Shown here: positions 1 to 7,139 of the stretch, in pieces
How the letters are laid out: the number at the start of each line of letters is the position of its first letter
Numbering within the stretch: position 1 is the first letter of the stretch
Assembly: GCA_016938095.1 (NCBI GenBank)
Contig: JAFGVG010000099.1
Span: 1-16,618, forward strand
Direction of reading: 5' to 3'
Source of the DNA: Bacteroidales bacterium
Lineage (GTDB): Bacteria; Bacteroidota; Bacteroidia; Bacteroidales; UBA10428
Length of the DNA stretch: 16,618 nucleotides
Notes under the pieces: generated by a model
Database searches by the model: none
The model's input: only the letters and a program-made list of their open reading frames with translations
Told to the model about the DNA's origin: nothing
Made by a program: the position numbers and the translations under genes

Positions 1-1970
1 ACATGGGACATGACACAGCTAATATTAGCGGCTATCGCAGAGAACTAGACCTTAGAACCGGCATTGCCCATACAACCTATACAATTAACGGGATCACCTA
101 TAACCGCGATGTTTTTGCCTCGGCACCGGGTAACGTCATTGTCCTGCAGCTAAATGCCGGGAAAGAGAAACTGAATGCTGCAATTTCGCTGAAACGGGCC
201 AGGGATGCGGTTATAACAGCCTCCGGCAATGCAATTCAAATGGAAGGCCAGATTACCGATGAAGACAGTCACCAGGCTGGGCCGGGCGGCAAACATATGC
301 GTTTTGCTGCCCTGTTAAAAGTTGTGAACCAGGGAGGTAAGGTAATTGCAGATGGCGATTCTCTAAGGATCAGTGATGCCGGGGAACTGACAGTTTATAT
401 CACCGCGGCAACCGACTACCGGATCGATAACCTTAATACCGATACCACCCTTGTACCGGCTGATATTTGCGCCGGCATACTTGAAAAAATAGCGGACCGT
501 TCCTATGAATCACTGAAAGAGGAGCATATTGCCGATCACCAGGCACTTTTTAACCGGGTTGAATTGCAACTCGGGAGTGAAAGACGCGATACCGTTGCCA
601 CTGATGTCAGGCTGAAAAGGGTCAAAGCCGGAGCCTCCGATTCTCACCTGGTGGAATTGTATTTTCAGTATGGCCGCTACCTGCTGATGGGCAGTTCGCG
701 CACACCGGGCGTGCTGCCGGCAAACCTGCAGGGAATCTGGAATCATCATTATTCGGCGCCCTGGAACAGCGATTTCCATACCAACATCAACCTGCAAATG
801 AATTACTGGCTGGCCGATGTCTGCAACCTTTCCGAAACCATGGATCCGCTGGTGGACTTTATGGAAAAAATCACCGTACCGGGCCGGGTTACAGCCCGGA
901 AAATGTATGGGTGCAACGGATGGACCATGCATCATAACACCGATCCATACGGACGCACCGGTCTGATGGATGGCATTCAGTGGGGAACCTTTCCCATGGC
1001 CGGACCCTGGATGGTGTTGCATTTATGGGACCATTACAACTATACCCTCGATTCGGCTTATCTTGCCAATACCGCATGGCCGGTAATGAAGGGATCAGCA
1101 AGGTTTGTACTCGATTTCCTTTCGCCCGACAAAAAGGGCCAGCTGGTCACCTCTCCCTCGTATTCGCCTGAAAATGCCTACTTTTTGCCCGGTACCCGCA
1201 CTCCCATGCAACTGACCTATGCTGCCACCATGGACATTCAGATAGTTCGCGAACTTTTTATGGCTTGCAACGCAGCTTCCGAAATACTGGGAAAGGATGC
1301 TCAGCTTGCCGATTCGCTGCAACAGGCCATGAACAAGCTTCCTCCAACACGCATAGGTGCCAATGGAACCATTATGGAATGGATCGAAGATTATGAAGAG
1401 GCCGAACCCGGACACCGCCATATTTCTCATTTGTTTGGGTTGCATCCCGGAACGCAAATCACCCCCGAAACGCCTGAATTATTTGAAGCTGCCGCCGCTA
1501 CCATTGAGCGCAGGCTTGCCCATGGAGGCGGTCACACCGGCTGGAGCCGCGCCTGGATTATCAACTTTTATGCACGTTTGCTCGATGGTGAAAAAGCCCA
1601 TGAACACCTGCAGGCATTGCTGGCAAAATCAACTCTTACCAATCTTTTTGATACCCATCCGCCCTTTCAGATCGACGGAAATTTTGGTGGCACTGCCGGA
1701 ATTGCCGAAATGTTGCTCCAGAGCCATGCAGGTTTTATTCAGGTATTACCCGCATTGCCATCGGCATGGCCCGACGGACGTGTGAAAGGACTAAAAGCCC
1801 GTGGCAATGTTGAAGTGACGGTTGAATGGAAAAGCGGGAAGCTTGCCAGGCTTACGCTTAATCCGCTAAGCAGTGGTAAAGTCCGCATTGTGTATGGCGA
1901 ACACGACGTGGAAGTAAATGCCGAAAAAGGGAAAACTTATGTTTTTGGTGCTGCATTGGAAAGCATTTGA
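1..1970 (+). CDS. GH95-family alpha-L-fucosidase, C-terminal part (5' end outside window)
   Basis: Glycoside hydrolase of family GH95, which removes terminal alpha-1,2-linked L-fucose (some members L-galactose) from glycans with inversion. The reading frame is open to the left edge. The ATG at 3 lies inside the N-terminal beta-sandwich (FGHD/YRRELDL-type region), so it is not the start; roughly 100-150 residues including any signal peptide are missing (family usually about 750-850 aa, 655 counted from position 3). Counting from that ATG, the (alpha/alpha)6 domain carries NINLQMNYW with N261 and N263, SPSYSPEN with E390, and FQIDGNFGG with D558. These match the two Asn, the general-acid Glu and the Asp of the Bifidobacterium AfcA catalytic apparatus, so the enzyme should be active. 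A small C-terminal beta domain follows from about 575. It is 29 bases upstream of the CLC gene on the same strand. In this phylum such enzymes are usually secreted and sit in glycan-use loci, but no such locus is visible here. Confidence 0.93.
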   Translation, partial: MGHDTANISGYRRELDLRTGIAHTTYTINGITYNRDVFASAPGNVIVLQLNAGKEKLNAAISLKRARDAVITASGNAIQMEGQITDEDSHQAGPGGKHMRFAALLKVVNQGGKVIADGDSLRISDAGELTVYITAATDYRIDNLNTDTTLVPADICAGILEKIADRSYESLKEEHIADHQALFNRVELQLGSERRDTVATDVRLKRVKAGASDSHLVELYFQYGRYLLMGSSRTPGVLPANLQGIWNHHYSAPWNSDFHTNINLQMNYWLADVCNLSETMDPLVDFMEKITVPGRVTARKMYGCNGWTMHHNTDPYGRTGLMDGIQWGTFPMAGPWMVLHLWDHYNYTLDSAYLANTAWPVMKGSARFVLDFLSPDKKGQLVTSPSYSPENAYFLPGTRTPMQLTYAATMDIQIVRELFMACNAASEILGKDAQLADSLQQAMNKLPPTRIGANGTIMEWIEDYEEAEPGHRHISHLFGLHPGTQITPETPELFEAAAATIERRLAHGGGHTGWSRAWIINFYARLLDGEKAHEHLQALLAKSTLTNLFDTHPPFQIDGNFGGTAGIAEMLLQSHAGFIQVLPALPSAWPDGRVKGLKARGNVEVTVEWKSGKLARLTLNPLSSGKVRIVYGEHDVEVNAEKGKTYVFGAALESI

Positions 1971-1999
1971 TAATTATATCTATGGATGCTTAAACGGTT

Positions 2000-3775
2000 A
2001 TGAATATTACAACTTTATATACCCGACTGATTAATTGGATAGCCGGTAAGCTGAACCACCGGCAGCAAATTTACCTGCTTAGCCTGTTTGTGGGGCTAAT
2101 CAGCGGGCTGGCAGCGGTATTGCTGAAAAATGCCGTCCACTTTACCCACCAGTTTGTGTTGGAGAAAGGTCAGTTATTCCAGATCAACTTTCTTTACCTT
2201 GCCTTTCCCATGATGGGTGTGCTACTCACCATACTTTATGTGCGGTATTTTGTGAAAGACGAAATGGGACATGGCATTACCAAGGTGCTTTATTCCCTTT
2301 CGAAAAAGGGTGGATACCTCAGGCCTCACAACAGCTACTCGTCCATAATTGCCTCTACCCTTACCATCGGATTTGGGGGATCGGTGGGTCTTGAATCGCC
2401 CATTGTGGTAACCGGATCGTCGATGGGATCGAACCTGGGCAGGTTGTTTGGCATGAATTATAAATCTATTGCCACGCTGATCGGCTGCGGAGCTGCCGGG
2501 GCCATAGCAGGTATTTTCAAGGCTCCCGTGGCCGGCGTTGTTTTTGCCTTGGAAGTACTGATGCTCGATATCAGCATGTGGTCGATCATTCCTTTGCTGA
2601 TCTCTGCCGTTACCGGTGCAACTGTTTCCTATCTTTTTCTCGATCCGGGCGCATCCCTTCATTACCCGCTGCAGGGCAGTTTTGCTTTTCACAATATCCC
2701 CTGGTACATGGCACTGGGGGTGTTTTGCGGACTGGTTTCACTGTATTTCACCAAAGCTACCATACGCATCGAATCATGGTTTGCCACCATCAAAAAACAA
2801 AGGATACGACTTATTGCAGGGGGAGTGTTGCTGGGCGCCCTCATTCTCATTTTTCCCCTGTTCTACGGCGAAGGTTATGATGTGCTGAACCTTTTCTTCA
2901 GGGACAGGGCCGGTGAAATTGCCCTGGGCAGTCCCTTTTTTGGAGAGCTGGATAACCTGGCATTTTTCCTGGTTTTTATGGTACTGGTGTTGGTGTTGAA
3001 GCCGCTGGCCATGACGGCTACTACAGGTGCCGGCGGAGTGGGAGGTATATTTGCCCCTACCATGTTTATGGGGGGGTTCACAGGCTACCTGGCTGCCAGG
3101 TTGGTGAATCAGTTTAATTTTATACAGGTACCGGAAAAAAACTTTATCCTGGCGGGTATGGCCGGGTTGATGGCCGGGGTTATGCATGCCCCGCTGTTTG
3201 CCATCTTTCTCATTGCCGAAATCACCGGCGGTTATGTGTTGTTCATTCCCCTAATGATTACATCAACCATTGCCTTTATTACCAATAATTATTTTGAACC
3301 CCATTCGATATATACCCATCGCCTGGCCAAAAGGGGGGAACTGATCACCCACAACAAGGACAAGGCTGTTCTTACCCTGCTTGATATGGATAAGATCATC
3401 GAAAAGGATTTCCTGCCGGTTTCTCCCGGGGATTCGCTGGGTAAGCTGGTTAAGACCATATCTCGCTCAAGGCGCAACCTCTTTCCTGTGGTTACCGGTC
3501 ATAACATGCTGGTTGGCGTGGTACTGCTCGATAGCATACGCCACATTATTTTCAATACCGATATGTACGAGCGGGTGTTTGTGCGCGACCTTATGCAGCC
3601 ACCGCCGGCACACATCTCCCCGGGAGAGTCGATGGAAAGCGTTATGAAGAAGTTTGAGGAGAATGAGGCCTGGAACCTGCCGGTTATTAACAACGGCGAA
3701 TACATTGGCTTTCTTTCCAAGTCGAAATTGTTCTCGTACTACCGGCAATGGCTGATTGAGATTTCGGATGAATAA
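2000..3775 (+). CDS. CLC-family chloride channel/transporter with C-terminal CBS pair
   Basis: Inner-membrane CLC protein moving Cl- (possibly other anions), 591 aa. The membrane domain spans about residues 25-445 and shows the family signatures: GHGI at 90-93 (place of GSGIP in E. coli ClC), GLESP at 130-134 with gating glutamate E132, GGIFAP at 348-353, and Y438 at the place of the inner-gate Tyr445. The soluble tail holds two CBS domains, about 466-525 and 527-585, which in relatives bind adenine nucleotides and modulate transport. By eye alignment of KAPVAGVVFALEVL with the E. coli NAPLAGILFIIEEM, the proton glutamate Glu203 is Val186 here, as in true channels; see findings. The start at 2000 is the first in-frame ATG; an ATG at 1982 reads into a stop after three codons. 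No Shine-Dalgarno is obvious. It lies 29 bases after the fucosidase gene and may be read through from it, but no functional link is evident. Family assignment is firm; substrate and transport mode are open. Confidence 0.95.
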   Translation: MNITTLYTRLINWIAGKLNHRQQIYLLSLFVGLISGLAAVLLKNAVHFTHQFVLEKGQLFQINFLYLAFPMMGVLLTILYVRYFVKDEMGHGITKVLYSLSKKGGYLRPHNSYSSIIASTLTIGFGGSVGLESPIVVTGSSMGSNLGRLFGMNYKSIATLIGCGAAGAIAGIFKAPVAGVVFALEVLMLDISMWSIIPLLISAVTGATVSYLFLDPGASLHYPLQGSFAFHNIPWYMALGVFCGLVSLYFTKATIRIESWFATIKKQRIRLIAGGVLLGALILIFPLFYGEGYDVLNLFFRDRAGEIALGSPFFGELDNLAFFLVFMVLVLVLKPLAMTATTGAGGVGGIFAPTMFMGGFTGYLAARLVNQFNFIQVPEKNFILAGMAGLMAGVMHAPLFAIFLIAEITGGYVLFIPLMITSTIAFITNNYFEPHSIYTHRLAKRGELITHNKDKAVLTLLDMDKIIEKDFLPVSPGDSLGKLVKTISRSRRNLFPVVTGHNMLVGVVLLDSIRHIIFNTDMYERVFVRDLMQPPPAHISPGESMESVMKKFEENEAWNLPVINNGEYIGFLSKSKLFSYYRQWLIEISDE

Positions 3776-3815
3776 GAACCAAGAACCAAGAGCCAAGAGC
3801 CAAGAACCAAGAACC
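3774..3815. repeat. 7-bp tandem repeat AAGAACC/AAGAGCC, six units
   Basis: Six contiguous heptamers: AAGAACC, AAGAACC, AAGAGCC, AAGAGCC, AAGAACC, AAGAACC, then a partial AAGAC. The first unit overlaps the stop codon of the CLC gene. Read on the minus strand it gives a spurious Leu-Gly-Ser-Trp-Phe/Leu peptide, so reading frames across it should not be called genes. Likely a slippage-prone microsatellite. Confidence 0.9.
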
Positions 3816-3930
3816 AAGACAATGAAGGAATGAAAAAATGGAAGAATGAATGAAATGAAAAACATTGGGATGAGCGAAGCCGGCATGAGCCTGAATCAGC
3901 AAAAGAAGAACCATGCAGGAGCAGGGAATT

Positions 3931-3957
3931 AATCTGCGAAAATCAGCTCAATCTGCG
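3931..3957. repeat. AATCTGCG / AATCAGCT imperfect short repeat
   Basis: AATCTGCG at 3931-3938, AATCAGCT at 3941-3948 and AATCTGCG at 3950-3957, spaced 9-10 bases, followed by a decayed TAACCTGCC. This kind of short degenerate array is, to my recollection, common in non-coding DNA of Bacteroidota; that is memory, not a search result. Confidence 0.6.
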
Positions 3958-3963
3958 CTAACC

Positions 3964-3989
3964 TGCCTATGCCAAAGCTCCGGCAGGCA
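3964..3989. repeat. Bulged hairpin, 8-bp stem
   Basis: TGCCT-AT-GCC at 3964-3973 pairs with GGCAGGCA at 3982-3989, leaving a two-base bulge (AT) and an 8-base loop. GC-rich stem but no following T-run on either strand, so it is not a standard intrinsic terminator. Confidence 0.6.
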
Positions 3990-4016
3990 AGTCTGCGAGA
4001 GACTACAGTTTAGATG

Positions 4017-4039
4017 AAGCGAAGTCACAGACTTCGCTT
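4017..4039. repeat. Perfect 9-bp hairpin, 5-base loop
   Basis: AAGCGAAGT (4017-4025), loop CACAG, ACTTCGCTT (4031-4039). Pairing is exact. No poly-T follows, so a terminator role is uncertain; it could stabilise the 3' end of the CLC transcript or be part of the repeat element. Confidence 0.7.
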
Positions 4040-4070
4040 AGCAAAGCCCAATACCCTATTTCTTCATTAT

Positions 4071-4100
4071 TTCATTCCTTCATTCCTTCATTCCTTCATT
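4071..4100. repeat. TTCATTCC 8-bp tandem array
   Basis: Three full units, 4071-4078, 4079-4086 and 4087-4094, then a partial TTCATT to 4100. It is the reverse complement of the purine-rich arm at 3821-3834. Confidence 0.85.
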
Positions 4101-4108
4101 ATTTAACA

Positions 4109-4139
4109 CCCTATCAAACCCTATCAAACCTTATCAAAC
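4109..4139. repeat. CCCTATCAAA 10-bp tandem repeat, three units
   Basis: CCCTATCAAA at 4109-4118, CCCTATCAAA at 4119-4128 and CCTTATCAAA at 4129-4138, the last with one change. It lies about 120 bases upstream of glyA and just outside the TTCATTCC array. Confidence 0.85.
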
Positions 4140-4205
4140 AAATAAAACACCTAGCCCCCAGCATCATCAGTTTTGATTTGTCAATAGGAATTAAGTACGC
4201 AATAA

Positions 4206-4237
4206 TTTTTTTACTGGCTGGCAAAGCATTATTTTTG
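4206..4237 (+). promoter_or_regulatory. Predicted Bacteroidota-type promoter of glyA
   Basis: TATTTTTG at 4230-4237 fits the TAnnTTTG -7 element exactly. The -33 TTTG is only approximated by the T-tract at 4206-4212. Transcription would start near 4244, giving a very short A-rich leader before the glyA ATG, which suits the phylum's usual initiation without Shine-Dalgarno. Inferred from pattern only. Confidence 0.45.
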
Positions 4238-4259
4238 AAGCCAACAAAAACAAATAACT

Positions 4260-5540
4260 ATGGAAAGGGACTCCCTCATATTCGACCTGATTAAAAAAGA
4301 AAATGAACGTCAACTTCATGGTATTGAACTGATTGCTTCGGAGAACTTTGTAAGCGACCAGGTGCTGGAAGCCATGGGATCGTGTTTAACCAATAAATAT
4401 GCCGAGGGCTTGCCCGGTAAGCGGTATTACGGTGGTTGCCAGGTGGTTGATGAAGTGGAAACACTCGCTATTGAACGTATCAAAAAGTTGTTCAATGCGC
4501 AATGGGCTAATGTGCAGCCTCATTCGGGCGCTCAGGCCAATGCAGCTGTTATGCTGGCCGTGCTGAACCCCGGCGATAAATTCATGGGTCTCGATTTGTC
4601 GCATGGCGGTCACCTGTCCCACGGATCACCGGTTAACTCCTCAGGGATCCTTTATCATCCGGTAGCCTACACGTTGAACCCCGATACCGGCAGGGTCGAT
4701 TATGACAATATGGAAGAGATTGCCCTTCAGGAAAAGCCAAAGCTGATCATTGCCGGGGCATCGGCTTATTCGCGCGACTGGGATTACGCACGTATGCGGG
4801 CTATTGCTGATAAAGTGGGAGCCCTGTTAATGGCCGATATCGCTCACCCTGCAGGACTTATCGCCAAAGGGCTTTTGAATCACCCGTTCCCGCATTGCCA
4901 TATTGTTACCACCACTACCCACAAAACTTTGCGTGGACCCAGGGGCGGTCTGATTATGCTGGGTGAAGATTTTCCCAATCCCTGGGGCTATAAAACACCC
5001 AAGGGTGAGGTTAAAATGATGTCGAATGTGCTGGATATGGCTGTATTCCCTGGTACACAGGGCGGACCGCTTGAACATGTCATTGCAGCCAAAGCCGTTT
5101 CATTTGGCGAAGCGCTTTCCGATTCATACACAGCCTATGTTACCCAGGTGAAGAAAAATGCTGCCGTAATGGCCAGGTGCTTTATGGACAAAGGCTATAA
5201 AGTGGTATCCAACGGAACCGACAATCATTCCATGCTCATCGACCTGCGCACCAAAGTGCCTGAGGTTACAGGCAAAATGGTTGAAAACACCCTGGTTAAG
5301 GCGGATATTACCCTGAACAAGAATATGGTGCCATTTGACTCGCGTACGCCATTTACCACTTCGGGGGTGAGGGTTGGAACACCAGCCATTACCACGCGCG
5401 GTGCCAAAGAAGATCTCATTGAAACGGTGGTTGAACTCATCGACGAGGTTATCATGCACATCGAAGATGACAAGGTCATCGCAACTGTTAAGGAAAAGGT
5501 GAACAGGCTCATGAAAGATATGCCCCTGTTTGCCTGGTAA
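4260..5540 (+). CDS. glyA: Serine hydroxymethyltransferase
   Basis: Cytosolic PLP enzyme interconverting serine plus tetrahydrofolate with glycine plus 5,10-methylene-tetrahydrofolate, the main source of one-carbon units. The 426 aa are full length. Signatures: ELIASENF near residue 23, YAEGLPGKRYYGG from 47, HGGHLSHG near 115, PLP-contacting DIAH at 193-196, and TTTTHKTLRGPRGG with the Schiff-base lysine K222. After this motif comes an insert-like stretch at about 235-258 (EDFPNPWGYKTPKGE and on) before VFPGTQGGP; it is longer than in E. coli and, as I recall, typical of this phylum. The substrate carboxylate-binding arginine lies in SGVRVGTPA at about 368-376. The ATG at 4260 follows an A-rich leader and a predicted promoter. 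The TauE-like gene begins 20 bases downstream and is probably co-transcribed. Very sure of function. Confidence 0.98.
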   Translation: MERDSLIFDLIKKENERQLHGIELIASENFVSDQVLEAMGSCLTNKYAEGLPGKRYYGGCQVVDEVETLAIERIKKLFNAQWANVQPHSGAQANAAVMLAVLNPGDKFMGLDLSHGGHLSHGSPVNSSGILYHPVAYTLNPDTGRVDYDNMEEIALQEKPKLIIAGASAYSRDWDYARMRAIADKVGALLMADIAHPAGLIAKGLLNHPFPHCHIVTTTTHKTLRGPRGGLIMLGEDFPNPWGYKTPKGEVKMMSNVLDMAVFPGTQGGPLEHVIAAKAVSFGEALSDSYTAYVTQVKKNAAVMARCFMDKGYKVVSNGTDNHSMLIDLRTKVPEVTGKMVENTLVKADITLNKNMVPFDSRTPFTTSGVRVGTPAITTRGAKEDLIETVVELIDEVIMHIEDDKVIATVKEKVNRLMKDMPLFAW

Positions 5541-5560
5541 ATTTAATCTTTTGCTGCACG

Positions 5561-6325
5561 ATGGATTTTATTGACCTGGAATGGTATCAATACGCACTGA
5601 TCATTGGAGCCGGCCTTATCGCCGGCTTTATTAATACCCTTGCCGGGAGTGGATCGTTGTTAACCTTACCACTCCTGATGTTTATCGGATTGCCACCCAC
5701 CGTTGCCAATGGCACCAACCGCATTGCCATTATGCTGCAAAGCCTGGTGGGTTCCGTGGGCTTTCGCAAGCAGGGGGCTCTTAACCTGAGAGCAGGTCTG
5801 ATGCTGGGCATACCTTCGGTTCTCGGATCGGTGGCCGGAGCCCTTATCGCCTTGGCCATAAATGCCAAAGCCATGGAAAGGGCTGTGGGCATTTTGCTGA
5901 TCTTCATGTTTTTTGTGGTGCTGTTTAAACCCGAGGCATGGCTGAAAGGACGCCAGGAAAAAGACCTGTCAGCTTCGAAGTGGCTGAACTTTCTGATATT
6001 TTTCCTCATTGGCGTATATGGAGGATTTGTACAGGCCGGGGTGGGTTTTTTCCTGCTGGGGGGTCTGGTGCTGGGTGCCGGGCTCGACCTGGTGAAGGCA
6101 AACGCCATCAAAAACCTCCTGGTGTTTTTGTATACTCCTTTTGCGCTGGCGGTATATATGATTGGCAACCAGGTCGACTATAAGGCCGGACTGATATTGT
6201 CGATTGGCAGTATGGCAGGTGCATGGCTTGGCACCAGATCGGCTGTAAGCTGGGGCCCTGTTTTCGTTCGCTATGTTTTGCTGGTTGCTGTGCTGGTGTC
6301 GGCCATACAGCTTATTTTCTTCTGA
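5561..6325 (+). CDS. TauE/SafE-family (DUF81) membrane permease
   Basis: Inner-membrane protein of 254 aa with about seven to eight hydrophobic helices and the two-repeat build of the TauE/SafE family. The first half has GFINTLAGSGSLLTLPLL (22-39) followed by NGTNRIA (50-56); the second half repeats the pattern as GGFVQAGVGFFLL (154-166) and ANAIKNLL (180-187). A hydrophilic cytosolic loop at about 123-140 joins the halves. Family members export sulfite, sulfoacetate or similar anions, or are uncharacterised; nothing nearby points to sulfur metabolism, so the substrate is unknown. It starts 20 bases after the glyA stop, with no room for its own promoter. Its stop codon lies 2 bases from that of tonB on the opposite strand. 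Confidence 0.9.
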   Translation: MDFIDLEWYQYALIIGAGLIAGFINTLAGSGSLLTLPLLMFIGLPPTVANGTNRIAIMLQSLVGSVGFRKQGALNLRAGLMLGIPSVLGSVAGALIALAINAKAMERAVGILLIFMFFVVLFKPEAWLKGRQEKDLSASKWLNFLIFFLIGVYGGFVQAGVGFFLLGGLVLGAGLDLVKANAIKNLLVFLYTPFALAVYMIGNQVDYKAGLILSIGSMAGAWLGTRSAVSWGPVFVRYVLLVAVLVSAIQLIFF

Positions 6326-6327
6326 AA

Positions 6328-7131
6328 CTACTGCAGTTTGAAATGATAGGTAATAGTTCCGATTTGCCTTTCGGGTGCATCACTCTTCAGGTTAAACTTA
6401 GACTCCAAAGCGGCTTTTTTGGCTGCTGCATATAAGGTGTTGTCCACAATAGTAGAACCTTTCACACCCGGGGTGGCGCTGATTACCTTACCGTTACGGT
6501 CGACGGTGATTTCAACCACCACAATGCCCTGTTTGTGTACTGTAAATTCGGGTTTTTGCAGGTGAACCGGATTTCGCCCGTTGAGGTTGAAACCTATGCC
6601 ACTGCCACCGAGTCCCTTGGAATAATTATCCGATTCGGGGGTTCCGTCGGGATCGCCCATGTTACCTGAACCCTTGTAAATGCCTTCGGATGTGCCGGTT
6701 TTGGTGGTAGATTGCCCGGTGGCACCCTTACCCGTGTAAAGTGCTTTTTTATTAACGGTGGGCGTAGGCGTGGCAGTGGGCTGGGGTTTTTCGGTAGGTT
6801 TGGTTACCGGCTTGGTTTCCGTTTTCTTTGGTTCGGTTTTTTTGGTCACCGCCGGTTTTTTCACTGCCGGTGCTTCTTCAATTTCCTGTGTAAGCATTCC
6901 GTCTTCGGCTTCTGCCGGTTGCGAAGGACTTGCAGCAGCAGCCTGAGCCTGCTGGTTATTCAGTTGCGGCTCTTCGGGTCCCCCTGCCATGGCAACATCA
7001 CCAAAGTTTATGAGGATACCTCCTTCGGATGGTGCAGGCTTTGAGAGATTGATGTAGGTGAAAATCAATATCAGCAGCAGTGCACTGTGTAACAACACCG
7101 AACCAACTATGCCATATTGCCGCTCTGTCAT
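6328..7131 (-). CDS. tonB: Energy transducer TonB
   Basis: Periplasm-spanning protein (267 aa) that carries proton-motive energy from ExbB/ExbD to outer-membrane TonB-dependent transporters. The single N-terminal anchor (about 8-28) carries Ser11-x-x-x-His15, the SxxxH motif essential in E. coli TonB (S16/H20). Residues about 50-130 form a Pro/Lys/Thr/Glu-rich spacer with KKPAVTKKTEPKKTETKP, followed by a Gly-rich linker (131-190). The C-terminal TonB domain (about 195-267) holds GIVVVEITVDRNGKVISA and ends in ITYHFKLQ. It is the last gene of the exbB-exbD-tonB run, 8 bases after exbD, so surely co-transcribed. The leader is A-rich (AAATAAACAAAACC). The short visible substrate-free context does not say which transporters it serves; genomes of this phylum usually carry several TonB systems. 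Confidence 0.93.
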   Translation of the reverse strand: MTERQYGIVGSVLLHSALLLILIFTYINLSKPAPSEGGILINFGDVAMAGGPEEPQLNNQQAQAAAASPSQPAEAEDGMLTQEIEEAPAVKKPAVTKKTEPKKTETKPVTKPTEKPQPTATPTPTVNKKALYTGKGATGQSTTKTGTSEGIYKGSGNMGDPDGTPESDNYSKGLGGSGIGFNLNGRNPVHLQKPEFTVHKQGIVVVEITVDRNGKVISATPGVKGSTIVDNTLYAAAKKAALESKFNLKSDAPERQIGTITYHFKLQ

Positions 7132-7139
7132 GGTTTTGT

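Larger units (their letters stand above)
3821..4100. repeat. Inverted purine/pyrimidine arms around a hairpin-bearing core
   Basis: The left arm 3821-3834 (AATGAAGGAATGAA) is the exact reverse complement of 4071-4084, and again of 4079-4092 and 4087-4100, because the right arm is a tandem array of TTCATTCC. The left arm continues to 3860 as degenerate GAATGAATGAAATGAA, and 4060-4070 is similarly degenerate. The core of about 235 bases holds two smaller hairpins. The geometry resembles a small non-autonomous element or an expanded satellite, but no target-site duplication was identified. Confidence 0.6.
3776..4259. other. Repeat-dense non-coding spacer between the CLC gene and glyA
   Basis: 484 bases with no credible gene. 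In order it holds a 7-bp tandem repeat, a purine-rich AATGAAGG-type arm (3821-3860), an AATCTGCG-type repeat (3931-3957), a bulged hairpin (3964-3989), a perfect hairpin (4017-4039), a pyrimidine-rich TTCATTCC array (4071-4100) complementary to the purine arm, a 10-bp tandem repeat (4109-4139), and the glyA promoter region. Several unrelated short repeat types in one spacer suggest repeated slippage or insertion of a small non-autonomous element. No transposase, tRNA or known riboswitch was recognised. Confidence 0.75.

Noticed and set aside
3774..3815. CRISPR-like array
   Set aside because: Units are 7 bases, contiguous and without spacers; no cas gene is present. It is a simple tandem repeat.
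3467..3914. Minus-strand frames of 75-139 codons across the end of the CLC gene and the 7-bp repeat
   Set aside because: They read the repeat as Leu-Gly-Ser-Trp peptides and are otherwise antisense to the CBS coding region; no family features.
4141..4259. Glycine or other riboswitch upstream of glyA
   Set aside because: No conserved aptamer features were found, and the predicted promoter leaves a leader of only about 16 bases.
5587..6168. Minus-strand 193-codon frame within the TauE-like gene
   Set aside because: Antisense to a clear membrane permease; the product is Pro/Arg/Ser-rich with no family resemblance.
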